A stretch of DNA of 21,263 nucleotides from JANMEB01 sp041740495 (GTDB lineage: Bacteria > Planctomycetota > Planctomycetia > Pirellulales > Pirellulaceae): positions 1-21,263 of the forward strand of contig JBGSLW010000232.1 in assembly GCA_041740495.1 (NCBI GenBank), written 5' to 3'. The translations under genes were made by a program, and so were the position numbers. Each line of letters starts with the position of its first letter. Within the stretch, counting starts at the first letter, position 1. The notes beneath the pieces are model-generated. The model was given only the letters and a program-made list of their open reading frames with translations. It was not told where the DNA came from and searched no databases. Below, in pieces: positions 1 to 6,602 of this stretch.

Positions 1-148
1 GACCTGTCGACGCGTCCCCGGGAGGCCCCGAGCGCTCGCCCGCGGCCGCGGCCGCCGCAGCGGCAGCGGCAGCAGATTCCACGGAACTTCGTTCCGGTTG
101 TTCCGGAGCGGCCGCGTCGTGTTCGTTGCCAGCATTCACGCTTGTCAT
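1..148 (-). CDS. nusG: NusG transcription factor, N-terminal fragment (cut by window edge)
   Basis: Only about 49 codons are inside the window, so identity rests mainly on position: the reading frame opens at an ATG 25 bp after the secE stop, and secE-nusG is a near-universal bacterial gene order. The visible residues (MTSVNAGNEHDAAAPEQPE, then SSVES) lead into an uninterrupted run of about 12 alanines, followed by a Gly/Pro/Ser-rich stretch. None of this is NGN-domain sequence, so the protein would carry a low-complexity N-terminal extension of at least 49 residues before the conserved part. NusG normally binds RNA polymerase and couples it to the ribosome or Rho. No strong ribosome binding site precedes the ATG; a GGTGGGATCG stretch lies about 13-22 bases upstream. 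A different gene in this slot cannot be excluded. Confidence 0.6.
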   Translation of the reverse strand, partial: MTSVNAGNEHDAAAPEQPERSSVESAAAAAAAAAAAGERSGPPGDASTG

Positions 149-173
149 GAGCGAATCGTCGATCCCACCAAAG

Positions 174-623
174 TCAAATCCGAATCCGAATCAACTCGAA
201 AAACTTCGTCCAAAACAAATCAAACCCGTACAGCACGACCGCCAACAGGAAAATCACCGCCATCACCACGATCGAAGCCCGCATCAATTCTTGCCGACCC
301 GGCCAGGAGACCTTGTTCATTTCCGCTTCGACCGCGATCAAAAAGTCGGCGAACCGAGGATAATTCACCAGGCGGAAGGCGACCCACACCGCCAGGCATC
401 CCAACGCCAAAAGCAGCAGGTAATGCCCGTTGCCCAGCCAATCGACCACGAAGTTGAGCGTGGCGAGTTCGTAGGCGATCAACAGCAACAGGATGCCGAC
501 CGCAATCCCGGTCAATTGCCGGACCAGCCGCCCCTGGGACGGCTTGTACATCGACACCTGTCGCAAGGAGCGCCAAAAACCAACCTCGGTTGATCCCGGC
601 TCAGGTTTCGCGACCGAACTCAT
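174..623 (-). CDS. secE: Preprotein translocase subunit SecE, long three-helix form
   Basis: This is the SecE subunit of the SecYEG channel in the inner membrane. The hallmark is near the C-terminus: an amphipathic segment reading EMNKVSWPGRQEL followed by a hydrophobic helix (about residues 115-140). At 149 aa it is longer than the minimal single-helix SecE (about 60-65 aa) and has two further predicted membrane segments at roughly residues 37-55 and 67-87, like the three-helix E. coli type. The ATG at 623 is supported by an AAGGA ribosome binding site about 9 bases upstream. It lies between tRNA-Trp and nusG, the classical order, and the short spacing to nusG suggests co-transcription. Confidence 0.95.
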   Translation of the reverse strand: MSSVAKPEPGSTEVGFWRSLRQVSMYKPSQGRLVRQLTGIAVGILLLLIAYELATLNFVVDWLGNGHYLLLLALGCLAVWVAFRLVNYPRFADFLIAVEAEMNKVSWPGRQELMRASIVVMAVIFLLAVVLYGFDLFWTKFFELIRIRI

Positions 624-645
624 ACCACAGATCCTTCAAAAAAAA

Positions 646-721
646 TGGCAGGGGCGGCGGGAATCGAACTCGCAACCCCTGGTTTTGGAAACCAGTGCTC
701 TGCCAATTGAGCTACACCCCT
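646..721 (-). tRNA. tRNA-Trp (anticodon CCA)
   Basis: A full cloverleaf is readable on the minus strand. The acceptor arms are AGGGGTG and CGCCCCT, with one G-T pair. The D-arm contains AGCTCAATTGGCAGAGC, the anticodon stem CTGGT/ACCAG encloses the loop TTCCAAA (anticodon CCA), and the T-loop is GTTCGATTC. The 3' CCA is encoded, unlike the other four tRNAs in this block. It lies between tuf and secE, the common bacterial location for tRNA-Trp. Confidence 0.97.
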
Positions 722-742
722 GGGCTGCGCACCAATTCGAAT

Positions 743-770
743 CGAGGGAGCGCGGGAATCGCGACCCTCG
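743..770 (-). other. Hairpin between tuf and tRNA-Trp
   Basis: The 60-bp spacer after the tuf stop holds a stem-loop: outer arms CGAGGG/CCCTCG (6 bp), inner arms CGCG/CGCG (4 bp), loop of five. No T-run follows on the minus strand, so it is a poor intrinsic terminator. A transcript-processing signal between mRNA and tRNA is possible but unproven. Confidence 0.4.
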
Positions 771-781
771 ACCCGCGTTGG

Positions 782-1975
782 CTACGACAGAATTTTCGTC
801 ACGACACCGGAGCCGACGGTGCGACCCCCTTCGCGGATCGCGAAACGCACCCCGTCGTCCATCGCGCTCGGCTTGTGCAGCTCGACCGAAATCCGGACGT
901 TGTCGCCGGGCATGCACATCTCGGCGCCGACCAGGTTGGCGGTACCGGTGACGTCGGTGGTGCGGAAGTAAAACTGCGGTCGGTAGCCGCTGAAAAACGG
1001 CGTATGCCGCCCCCCTTCGTCCTTCGACAGACAGTAGATTTCCGCCTCGAACTTGGTGTGCGGCGTGATCGATCCGGGCTTGGCCAACACCTGGCCGCGC
1101 TCGATGTCTTCGCGTTTCACCCACCGCAGCAGGCAGCCGACGTTGTCCCCTGCTTTTCCTTCGTTGAGCAGCTTGCGGAACATCTCAACGCCCGTGCACG
1201 TGGTTTTTTGCGTGTCTTTCAGTCCGACAATTTCCACTTCCTCGCCGACCTTGATCACGCCTCGCTCGATCCGGCCGGTCGCCACGGTTCCCCGACCTTC
1301 GATCGAGAACACGTCTTCGACCGCCATCAGGAAGGGCTTGTCCTCTTCCCGCGTCGGTTCGGGGATATACGCGTCGATCGCGTCCATCAACTCGGAAATA
1401 CACTTGCTGGCCTCCGGGTCCGCCGGATTCTGATACGCCGGCAACGCACTGCCACGAACGATCGGCACATTGTCCCCGTCAAACTCATACTTGTTCAACA
1501 GGTCGCGAACTTCCATTTCCACCAGGTCCAGCAACTCGACGTCGTCGACCAGGTCGCACTTGTTCAGAAACACCACCAAGGCGGGGACATCGACCTGGCG
1601 CGCCAACAGCACGTGTTCCTTCGTTTGCGGCATCGGGCCGTCGGCCGCAGAGACGACCAGGATCGCGCCGTCCATCTGGGCCGCCCCGGTGATCATGTTC
1701 TTGATGAAGTCCGCGTGGCCAGGGCAATCGATGTGCGCATAATGCCGCTTGGCCGTTTCGTATTCGACGTGGGCCACAGCGATCGTCACCGTCTTGGTCG
1801 CGTCCCGAACCGTCCCTCCCTTGGCAATATCCGCGTAGGATTTCTTTTGAGCCAACCCCTTGGCCGCCTGCACCGCCAGAATCGCGCCGGTCGTCGTGGT
1901 CTTGCCGTGGTCGATGTGACCGATGGTTCCTACATTCACGTGCGGTTTTGTCCGCTTAAATTCTTCTTTGGCCAT
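782..1975 (-). CDS. tuf: Translation elongation factor Tu
   Basis: EF-Tu is the GTPase that delivers aminoacyl-tRNA to the ribosomal A site. The 397 aa match the usual length. Visible GTPase motifs are G1 GHIDHGKT (residues 19-26), G3 DCPGHAD (83-89) and G4 NKCD (138-141). Domain II/III hallmarks such as RGTVATGRIERG, RGQVLAKPGSI and the C-terminal REGGRTVGSGVVTKIL are intact. Two points are odd. Switch I lacks the canonical RGITI and reads KTVTIAVAHVEYE (61-73); T64 aligns with the Mg-coordinating threonine, so function is probably kept. Residue 285 is Trp (codon TGG) in LLRWVKRED, where most EF-Tu sequences have Gly. The gene follows four tRNA genes on the same strand, like thrU-tyrU-glyT-thrT-tufB of E. 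coli. No strong ribosome binding site is obvious. Confidence 0.98.
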   Translation of the reverse strand: MAKEEFKRTKPHVNVGTIGHIDHGKTTTTGAILAVQAAKGLAQKKSYADIAKGGTVRDATKTVTIAVAHVEYETAKRHYAHIDCPGHADFIKNMITGAAQMDGAILVVSAADGPMPQTKEHVLLARQVDVPALVVFLNKCDLVDDVELLDLVEMEVRDLLNKYEFDGDNVPIVRGSALPAYQNPADPEASKCISELMDAIDAYIPEPTREEDKPFLMAVEDVFSIEGRGTVATGRIERGVIKVGEEVEIVGLKDTQKTTCTGVEMFRKLLNEGKAGDNVGCLLRWVKREDIERGQVLAKPGSITPHTKFEAEIYCLSKDEGGRHTPFFSGYRPQFYFRTTDVTGTANLVGAEMCMPGDNVRISVELHKPSAMDDGVRFAIREGGRTVGSGVVTKILS

Positions 1976-2068
1976 ACTCTAATCTTTCACCTAAAAAATT
2001 GACTAATGCACCTTTATGGACCAAGCCAAAAAACAACCTGCCGGCCACCGCGGCCAACCCAATCACAA

Positions 2069-2141
<73 letters not shown>

Positions 2142-2226
2142 ACGTTCAATTCCCGACAGCAATCACCACCCGACCTCGCGCGCGAGACCCGAGCAACTAT
2201 CGCTGTGTTGTTCCGTCGTCGATCAA

Positions 2227-2297
<71 letters not shown>

Positions 2298-2414
2298 ATC
2301 TCAATCGATCCGCGCTCCAAACCCAGCCACTCGATAACCCAGTCACTCGATCAGCCCGGCTATACGTTCCATCCGTCGCTCCGAGGTCCTGGCTGCTCCG
2401 AACCTCTTGACGAC

Positions 2415-2453
2415 CTAGCCGCCTACCTACCTAGCCGCCTACCTACCTAGCCG
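2415..2453. repeat. 16-bp tandem repeat in a tRNA spacer
   Basis: The unit CTAGCCGCCTACCTAC occurs twice back to back, exactly, followed by a 7-bp start of a third unit. It lies in the 250-bp spacer between tRNA-Tyr and tRNA-Gly. No function is evident. Confidence 0.85.
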
Positions 2454-2548
2454 ATAGCCGACAATTTCGGCCGCGCCCGAACGGAAACGGCACGAGCCAA
2501 AACGTCGCGCCTCCGGAAGGGTGCGTACCGGCTAATTCAGGCCTCCAA

Positions 2549-2631
2549 TGGGGGGAGCAGGATTCGAACCTGCGAAGGAATAATCCAACAGATTTACAGT
2601 CTGTCCCGTTTGACCGCTTCGGTATCCCCCC
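2549..2631 (-). tRNA. tRNA-Tyr (anticodon GTA), with long variable arm
   Basis: Acceptor arms are GGGGGGA/TCCCCCC and the anticodon stem ACAGA/TCTGT encloses the loop CTGTAAA, giving anticodon GTA. The extended variable arm expected of a bacterial tRNA-Tyr lies between this stem and the T-arm (GCAGG, loop TTCGAAT, CCTGC). The 3' CCA is not encoded. Confidence 0.96.
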
Positions 2632-2664
2632 AGAATCCTCTCTCCGACAGTGTGGGTCGCAGAG

Positions 2665-2737
2665 AGCCAGCGGAGGGACTCGAACCCACGACCAGCGGTT
2701 TACAAAACCGCTGCTCTACCAACTGAGCTACGCTGGC
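2665..2737 (-). tRNA. tRNA-Thr (anticodon TGT)
   Basis: Acceptor arms are GCCAGCG/CGCTGGC, the D-arm is AGCTCAGTTGGTAGAGC, and the anticodon stem GCGGT/ACCGC encloses the loop TTTGTAA, giving anticodon TGT. The T-stem has one apparent T-T mismatch (GTGGG against CCCTC). The 3' CCA is not encoded. It is the first gene of the block and lies just after a promoter-like sequence. Confidence 0.95.
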
Positions 2738-3127
2738 GGAGAAGCGAAAACCGGTAAGTATAGCCAACCGCGGCCCCCCCACAATACCAAATGACACCGC
2801 GCTCTCGCCAGGGGTTCGGCCGCGAATCAGCACAGATTTTGCCGAGAAAATGCCAGCGTTTCCGCAAAAAATCCCAACTTCAGCCGATTTTCTACCCGCG
2901 CCCACCAACTGCGATTTTGTGGAAAACTTGTCGGAGCAGCCGCGGTCTACCAACTTCGTTTTTGTGGAAAACTCAGATCGAGCGCGACACATGAGTCGCG
3001 ATCGTTTCCACCGACACCAGGCGGCGATTGTGCTCGCGCTGCGGCCTGCGGAGCCAGCGGTAGGGGCTAGCGCGGTCGGGCCTCGCTTAGCGCCAGCGTA
3101 GTTACGCCAAGCAAAGTTGCTTGTCGC
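2738..3127. other. 390-bp intergenic stretch with degenerate repeats
   Basis: Apart from the promoter candidate it holds two related 24-bp repeats at 2905-2928 and 2950-2973, with a 45-bp period. Each contains, on the minus strand, TTTTCCACA, which fits the loose DnaA-box pattern TTWTNCACA. A more decayed partial copy (CCGCAAAAAATCCCAACTT) sits near 2861-2879. The minus-strand open frame across this area encodes only repeat-derived sequence and is not a credible gene. Nothing else is recognised up to the stop codon at 3128. Confidence 0.55.
2757..2784 (-). promoter_or_regulatory. Candidate sigma70 promoter for the tRNA-tuf block
   Basis: On the minus strand a good -10 box, TATACT, lies at 2762-2757. 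A weak -35, TTGTGG, lies 16 bp upstream at 2784-2779. The first tRNA begins 20 bp downstream of the -10, consistent with a start site near 2750. The match is inferred from consensus only. Confidence 0.5.
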
Positions 3128-3832
3128 CTATTGCTCGCGGCGGCGCAATTCTCGCACCTCCCGCCGCAACGCTTCGACTTGTTCGCGAAGTTCGTTGAGC
3201 ATTTCCCATTGCCGCTCCCGATCAGCTCGGCCGGTCCCGTCACCCCCAGACGGATCGCGCCTTGCATCGAGTTCCGCGGCGGCGGCGCGTTCCCGTTGCC
3301 GCTCCGCCTCCGCCCGTTGTTGGCGGGCCGCCTGCTGTTGTCGCCACTCTTGAACCAATTCCTCGGTCCGCCGGGCGGCCATTTCCGCCAGATCGGGCAA
3401 CTGCGCTTCGCGAAGGTGCCGCACCGCCTGCTGGGCGTGTTCAATCCGCCCCTGCCAGGCGCGCTGTTCGTCGTCTCCTTGGGGACGCCTGGGCTCGGGT
3501 CGCGCCTCTTGTCCCGCTGGGCGATGTCGGCGCGCTTCGACCAACTCTTGCTCTCCGCGGTGGAGCGCATCCCGCAACTGTGCGGATTTCTGCTCCAGGA
3601 CTCCGGCCTGCCGCTCGGCCCCATCCCGGCGAGCCTCGTCCAACCGGCGCGCCAACTCCGCCCGCGCCGCGCGGATCCGCTCCAGATTTTTTTCGATTTC
3701 CCCGATCCGCGCGTCGCGCTCTTCCTGGATCGCACCGACCGACTGAGGCACGGCGCCCAACGCCTCGACACCCGGTAAAAAACCCAAGAGCACCGCCGCC
3801 AATCCCCAGACCCAACGACGATATCGCAACAT
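3128..3832 (-). CDS. Exported coiled-coil protein of unknown function
   Basis: I do not recognise a family. The 234-aa product starts with a typical export signal: MLRYRRWVWG, then the hydrophobic AAVLLGFLPG, then an Ala/Gly-rich region around VEALGAV. The remainder is almost entirely Glu/Arg/Ala/Gln-rich with heptad-like spacing (for example NLERIRAARAELARRLDEAR and LNELREQVEALRREVRELRRR), which predicts long coiled coils. A less regular stretch lies around residues 105-125. The ATG at 3832 is chosen because AAAGGGGAAACG directly precedes it and it starts the signal peptide; the frame is also open 14 codons upstream. It is divergent from the BON/Hsp20 operon. A periplasmic or wall-associated structural role is possible but unsupported. 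Confidence 0.75.
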   Translation of the reverse strand: MLRYRRWVWGLAAVLLGFLPGVEALGAVPQSVGAIQEERDARIGEIEKNLERIRAARAELARRLDEARRDGAERQAGVLEQKSAQLRDALHRGEQELVEARRHRPAGQEARPEPRRPQGDDEQRAWQGRIEHAQQAVRHLREAQLPDLAEMAARRTEELVQEWRQQQAARQQRAEAERQRERAAAAELDARRDPSGGDGTGRADRERQWEMLNELREQVEALRREVRELRRREQ

Positions 3833-4147
3833 CGTTTCCCCTTTTTTCTTACGCAAACTGCCAAGACCACCCACAGCTCAACAGGTACCCGCGGGACGGG
3901 CTCCCTCGTTGCTGTCCGACCGATCACAGGCCACGAACAGATTCTACCGCGCGAAAACGACGAGTGCCAAACGGCGCGCTGGGCGCGCTGTTGGCACAAT
4001 CGCCTGCCGCACACGTTTCCGTGCTAGCCGCGAAAACTGCGGTGAATTTGCTTGTTTTCATTCCGCTTGAACAACTCCCGCCTTGGGCACGTATTTTGCA
4101 ATACAAATTCAAAGGATTGGTTCAACCTGCCGTGCAGGGGAGTTGAC
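3833..4147. promoter_or_regulatory. Divergent intergenic region with two inverted repeats
   Basis: This 315-bp gap must hold the start signals for the coiled-coil gene (minus) and the BON/hsp20 pair (plus). A strong imperfect hairpin lies at 3964-3997: GTGCCAAACGGCGCGC against GCGCGCTGTTGGCAC, loop TGG. A small inverted repeat, GTATT-TTGC-AATAC, is at 4091-4104, about 45 bp before the BON start, and could be an operator. CTTGAAC at 4069-4075 resembles a heat-shock -35, but I find no matching -10. Confidence 0.4.
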
Positions 4148-4504
4148 ATGTCTGCAGATTTACTGCCTGCCCCCCCTATTTCATTTGCCACGTCTGCGCC
4201 GAAAGCGGTAGATTTAGACTTGGATCGTGAGACGGCAGACTGCCCGCCGGAACGCATCGTGCGCCAGGCAGCTGCTCGTCTAGAAAGTTCCCCTACCTTT
4301 CGCGGGCGGAGCCAATGGGTCCAGTTCAGTTGCCAAGGCGATTGTCTCCTGCTCGACGGCTGTCTGCCGTCCTACTACCTCAAACAACTGGCCCAGGAAG
4401 CGATTCGCGAAGTTCCAGGTGTGACGCGGATCGTCAACCGAATCGTCGTGTCGAATCCTTTTTCACTGAATCCCTCTATAACCAGGAGCTGTGAACATGA
4501 GTAA
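4148..4504 (+). CDS. Small BON-domain protein
   Basis: The 118-aa product has a proline-rich N-terminal 35 residues and then a BON-like domain (about residues 35-100). It begins with the helix RIVRQAAARLESSPTF, continues through the strand QFSCQGDCLLLDGCLPS and the helix YYLKQLAQEAIREVPGV, and ends with TRIVNRIVV, the typical BON finish. BON domains usually bind membranes or lipids in OsmY-like stress proteins; no signal peptide is visible, so this one may be cytoplasmic. The ATG at 4148 has GGGGAG 7 bases upstream, although the frame is open to 4052. The last 8 bases overlap the hsp20 start, implying translational coupling and a shared stress function. Confidence 0.75.
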   Translation: MSADLLPAPPISFATSAPKAVDLDLDRETADCPPERIVRQAAARLESSPTFRGRSQWVQFSCQGDCLLLDGCLPSYYLKQLAQEAIREVPGVTRIVNRIVVSNPFSLNPSITRSCEHE

Positions 4505-4961
4505 GACTCTCACCACCCGCCAACCTAGCCCGGTCGCTCGGACTCCCTTCCGGGGACTTGTTCCCAAGGCTTGGTTCGACGAACTGTTCGACCAATTTTT
4601 CACCGGCGACCGCGGTGAACTTGCCGAGATGATGAATGTCTCGATGGACGTGGCGGAAACCGAGCAGGCGTTCGAAATCAAGATGGACCTGCCGGGGGTC
4701 ACCGCCAAGGACATCGATATCCAGGTCGACAACAACACGTTGACGGTGCGCGGACAGCGGACCGAAGAGAAAGAAGAGAAAGACGAGAAGAAGCAGTTCC
4801 ATCGCGTGGAACGCTTTTCCGGCAGTTTCGCCCGCTCGGTCGTTCTCCCCTTGGCGGTCAACGAGGACGAAGCCGCCGCCGAGTTCAAAGATGGCGTCTT
4901 GAAAATCATCATCCCGAAATCGGAAAACGCCAAACCGCGACGGATCAACATCAAGTCGTAA
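4497..4961 (+). CDS. Small heat shock protein, Hsp20/alpha-crystallin family
   Basis: This is an ATP-independent holdase chaperone of the IbpA/Hsp16 type. Of 154 aa, about residues 47-141 form the alpha-crystallin domain: NVSMDVAETEQAFEIKMDLPGV at the start, DIDIQVDNNTLTVRGQR in the middle, a charged EEKEEKDEKK loop, and the signature GVLKIIIPK at 133-141. The C-terminal tail contains the oligomerising I-x-I motif as INI (150-152). The start is the ATG at 4497, not the GTG at 4491, because AGGAG lies 8 bases before the ATG. It overlaps the BON gene and is followed by a strong terminator, so the two genes probably form a complete operon. Confidence 0.95.
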   Translation: MSKTLTTRQPSPVARTPFRGLVPKAWFDELFDQFFTGDRGELAEMMNVSMDVAETEQAFEIKMDLPGVTAKDIDIQVDNNTLTVRGQRTEEKEEKDEKKQFHRVERFSGSFARSVVLPLAVNEDEAAAEFKDGVLKIIIPKSENAKPRRINIKS

Positions 4962-5001
4962 CCGTGGTGCCAGCGCGCAGCCAGTCGAATGGAGCGAAGT
5001 G

Positions 5002-5031
5002 AGCGCGGAACCTTGCGTTCCGCGCTTTTTT
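5002..5031 (+). terminator. Intrinsic terminator after hsp20
   Basis: A perfect 10-bp stem AGCGCGGAAC/GTTCCGCGCT with a five-base loop runs directly into six consecutive T residues, 40 bp after the hsp20 stop. This is the clearest Rho-independent terminator in the window. Confidence 0.93.
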
Positions 5032-5041
5032 CTTGCCCAGA

Positions 5042-5061
5042 TACTGTACAAATGTACACTT
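5042..5061. repeat. 20-bp palindromic element, copy 1
   Basis: The sequence TACTGTACAAATGTACACTT holds the inverted repeat TGTACA-AA-TGTACA. Its right half GTACACTT recurs in 20-bp elements at 9276-9295 and 12461-12480. It lies between the hsp20 terminator and the glycosidase start. Confidence 0.6.
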
Positions 5062-5171
5062 GTCGCTGGAGCCTTTTTTTGAGCGGCCCGTGGAACCCCG
5101 CGTCCGCCCCCCGGCTCGTTTTCTGGTAAGATGGAGCTCGGTTTGACCCGACGGCAGCGAACTCCAGCGGC

Positions 5172-6470
5172 ATGCACTCACCACGGCTTTTCTCGTCAGG
5201 CGACGCTCGCGATCTGACTCCGGACGATGTCGGGTTGCTGGAGGAAGGCTATCACGGCGCCGTTCAGGCGATTCGTCGCAATGTGACCCCCAAAGGGTTT
5301 AGCGCCTGTTCGCTGGACGATAACCATGTCACGGGAACCGACGCCAATTACCGCTCGGTGTGGGCGCGGGACGGGGCCAAGACCGTGATCTGGACGCTCG
5401 AGCTGGCGGACGAAGAAATTCGGACATGCCAGCTGCAGACGTTGCGCACCATTTTGGAGCATCAGGCGCCGGCCGGCCAGTTGCCAGCCCACGTCCTGAT
5501 CGACACGGGGCATCCCGAGTACAGCGGGGTGGGCGGGATCGCCTCGATCGACGGCGCCATGTGGATGATCATCGCCGCCTGGCGATTCTGCCATCACTAC
5601 CAGCAATGGGAACTGCTGGAAGAATGGTCCGAAATTTTACAGCGGACGATGGACTGGCTGAGCGCCCACGATTCGAACAATTGCGGACTGCTGGAGATTC
5701 CCGAGGCAGGTGACTGGACCGACTTGTTCGCCCGCAGTTACCACGTGTTGTACGACGAAGTTCTCTGGCATCGCGCTTTGATCTGCTACGCACACATCTT
5801 GCGCCGGCAAGGGAAAGAAACCCAGGCCGACGACTACCTGAAGTGGGCCCACCACGTCGGCCGCACGATCCTCGGAAAGTTTTGGCCCACCACGGGAATC
5901 ACTGATGAGTCCCCCGGGCACAGCTTTGCCGACGTGCAATACGCGCTGGGCGACGCCCGCTACCTGGTGGCGCAGATCTCCCCCTTCGGCTACAGCTGGC
6001 GGTGCGACGTCTACGGCAACTTGCTGGCGGGTATGACGAATCTGATCGACCGCCCGCGCGCCTTGATGATGTTCCGGTTCCTGTGGGGGGTTGGCGTCAA
6101 CGATCCAGGACCGGTCAAAAACCTTTATCCGGCGGTCCAGGCCGGCGATCCCGAGTGGCGGAATTACTTCACCGTGAATCTGCTGAATTTGCCGAACCAC
6201 TACCACAACGGCGGGATCTGGCCGTTCATCGGAGGGTTGTGGGTTCGCTTTCTGCACAAGTTCGGGATGGGGGAAATCGCCCGCCGCGAGTTGGTCAACC
6301 TGGCGCTCCTCTGCCGCCGCGGGATCGTGCACGAATGGGAATTCAACGAGTGGCACCATGGGGTGACCGGCCGGCCGATGGGGAAGATGTTCCAGGCCTG
6401 GAGCGCGGCGAGTTTCCTCAAAGCATGCCACGATCTGCACGTCGACCCCGAGTCGTTACACTCGGAGTAA
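5172..6470 (+). CDS. GH100/amylo-glucosidase-like (alpha/alpha)6 glycosidase, candidate neutral invertase
   Basis: This looks like a cytosolic six-hairpin glycosidase of 432 aa with no signal peptide. Family-like motifs are YRSVWARDGAKTVIW (about residues 61-75), a conserved IDGAMWMIIAAWRF block, LEIPEAGDWTDLF with acidic residues where the catalytic acid may lie, YHNGGIWPFIGGLW, and EWEFNEWHHGVTG near the C-terminus. GH100 alkaline/neutral invertases share this architecture, including YHNGG-WP, and hydrolyse sucrose to glucose and fructose. The adjacent sucrose-synthesis genes favour that reading. Related debranching-enzyme or GH133-type families cannot be excluded without a profile search. 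No good ribosome binding site precedes the ATG at 5172, so the start is uncertain. It converges on the sucrose-phosphatase gene. Confidence 0.7.
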   Translation: MHSPRLFSSGDARDLTPDDVGLLEEGYHGAVQAIRRNVTPKGFSACSLDDNHVTGTDANYRSVWARDGAKTVIWTLELADEEIRTCQLQTLRTILEHQAPAGQLPAHVLIDTGHPEYSGVGGIASIDGAMWMIIAAWRFCHHYQQWELLEEWSEILQRTMDWLSAHDSNNCGLLEIPEAGDWTDLFARSYHVLYDEVLWHRALICYAHILRRQGKETQADDYLKWAHHVGRTILGKFWPTTGITDESPGHSFADVQYALGDARYLVAQISPFGYSWRCDVYGNLLAGMTNLIDRPRALMMFRFLWGVGVNDPGPVKNLYPAVQAGDPEWRNYFTVNLLNLPNHYHNGGIWPFIGGLWVRFLHKFGMGEIARRELVNLALLCRRGIVHEWEFNEWHHGVTGRPMGKMFQAWSAASFLKACHDLHVDPESLHSE

Positions 6471-6602
6471 ATGTCGCATTGCCCTTCGCGCTCACCAGCC
6501 GATCGGCGCTAGCCGCAGTTTCCGCCGTTCGCCGTTCGCGCGTGAATACGGCAAACGGCCGGGTCTCGGGGACAAGCCGCATAAAGAAACCGAGGCGAGC
6601 GC

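Noticed and set aside
590..2002. 470-codon plus-strand frame
   Set aside because: It is antisense to tuf and tRNA-Trp, so it is a shadow of highly conserved genes.
2594..2992. 132-codon minus-strand frame with FSTK-LV repeats
   Set aside because: It overlaps tRNA-Thr and part of tRNA-Tyr; its repeats reflect the intergenic DNA repeats.
3962..3997. CIRCE-like heat-shock operator upstream of BON/hsp20 (GAGTGCCAA and TTGGCAC)
   Set aside because: The half-sites are in the reverse order of CIRCE (TTAGCACTC-N9-GAGTGCTAA) and the spacer is wrong; it is better read as a GC-rich hairpin.
3262..4146. 294-codon Pro/Arg/Ala-rich plus-strand frame
   Set aside because: It is the antisense of the coiled-coil gene, with no start signal and low-complexity composition.
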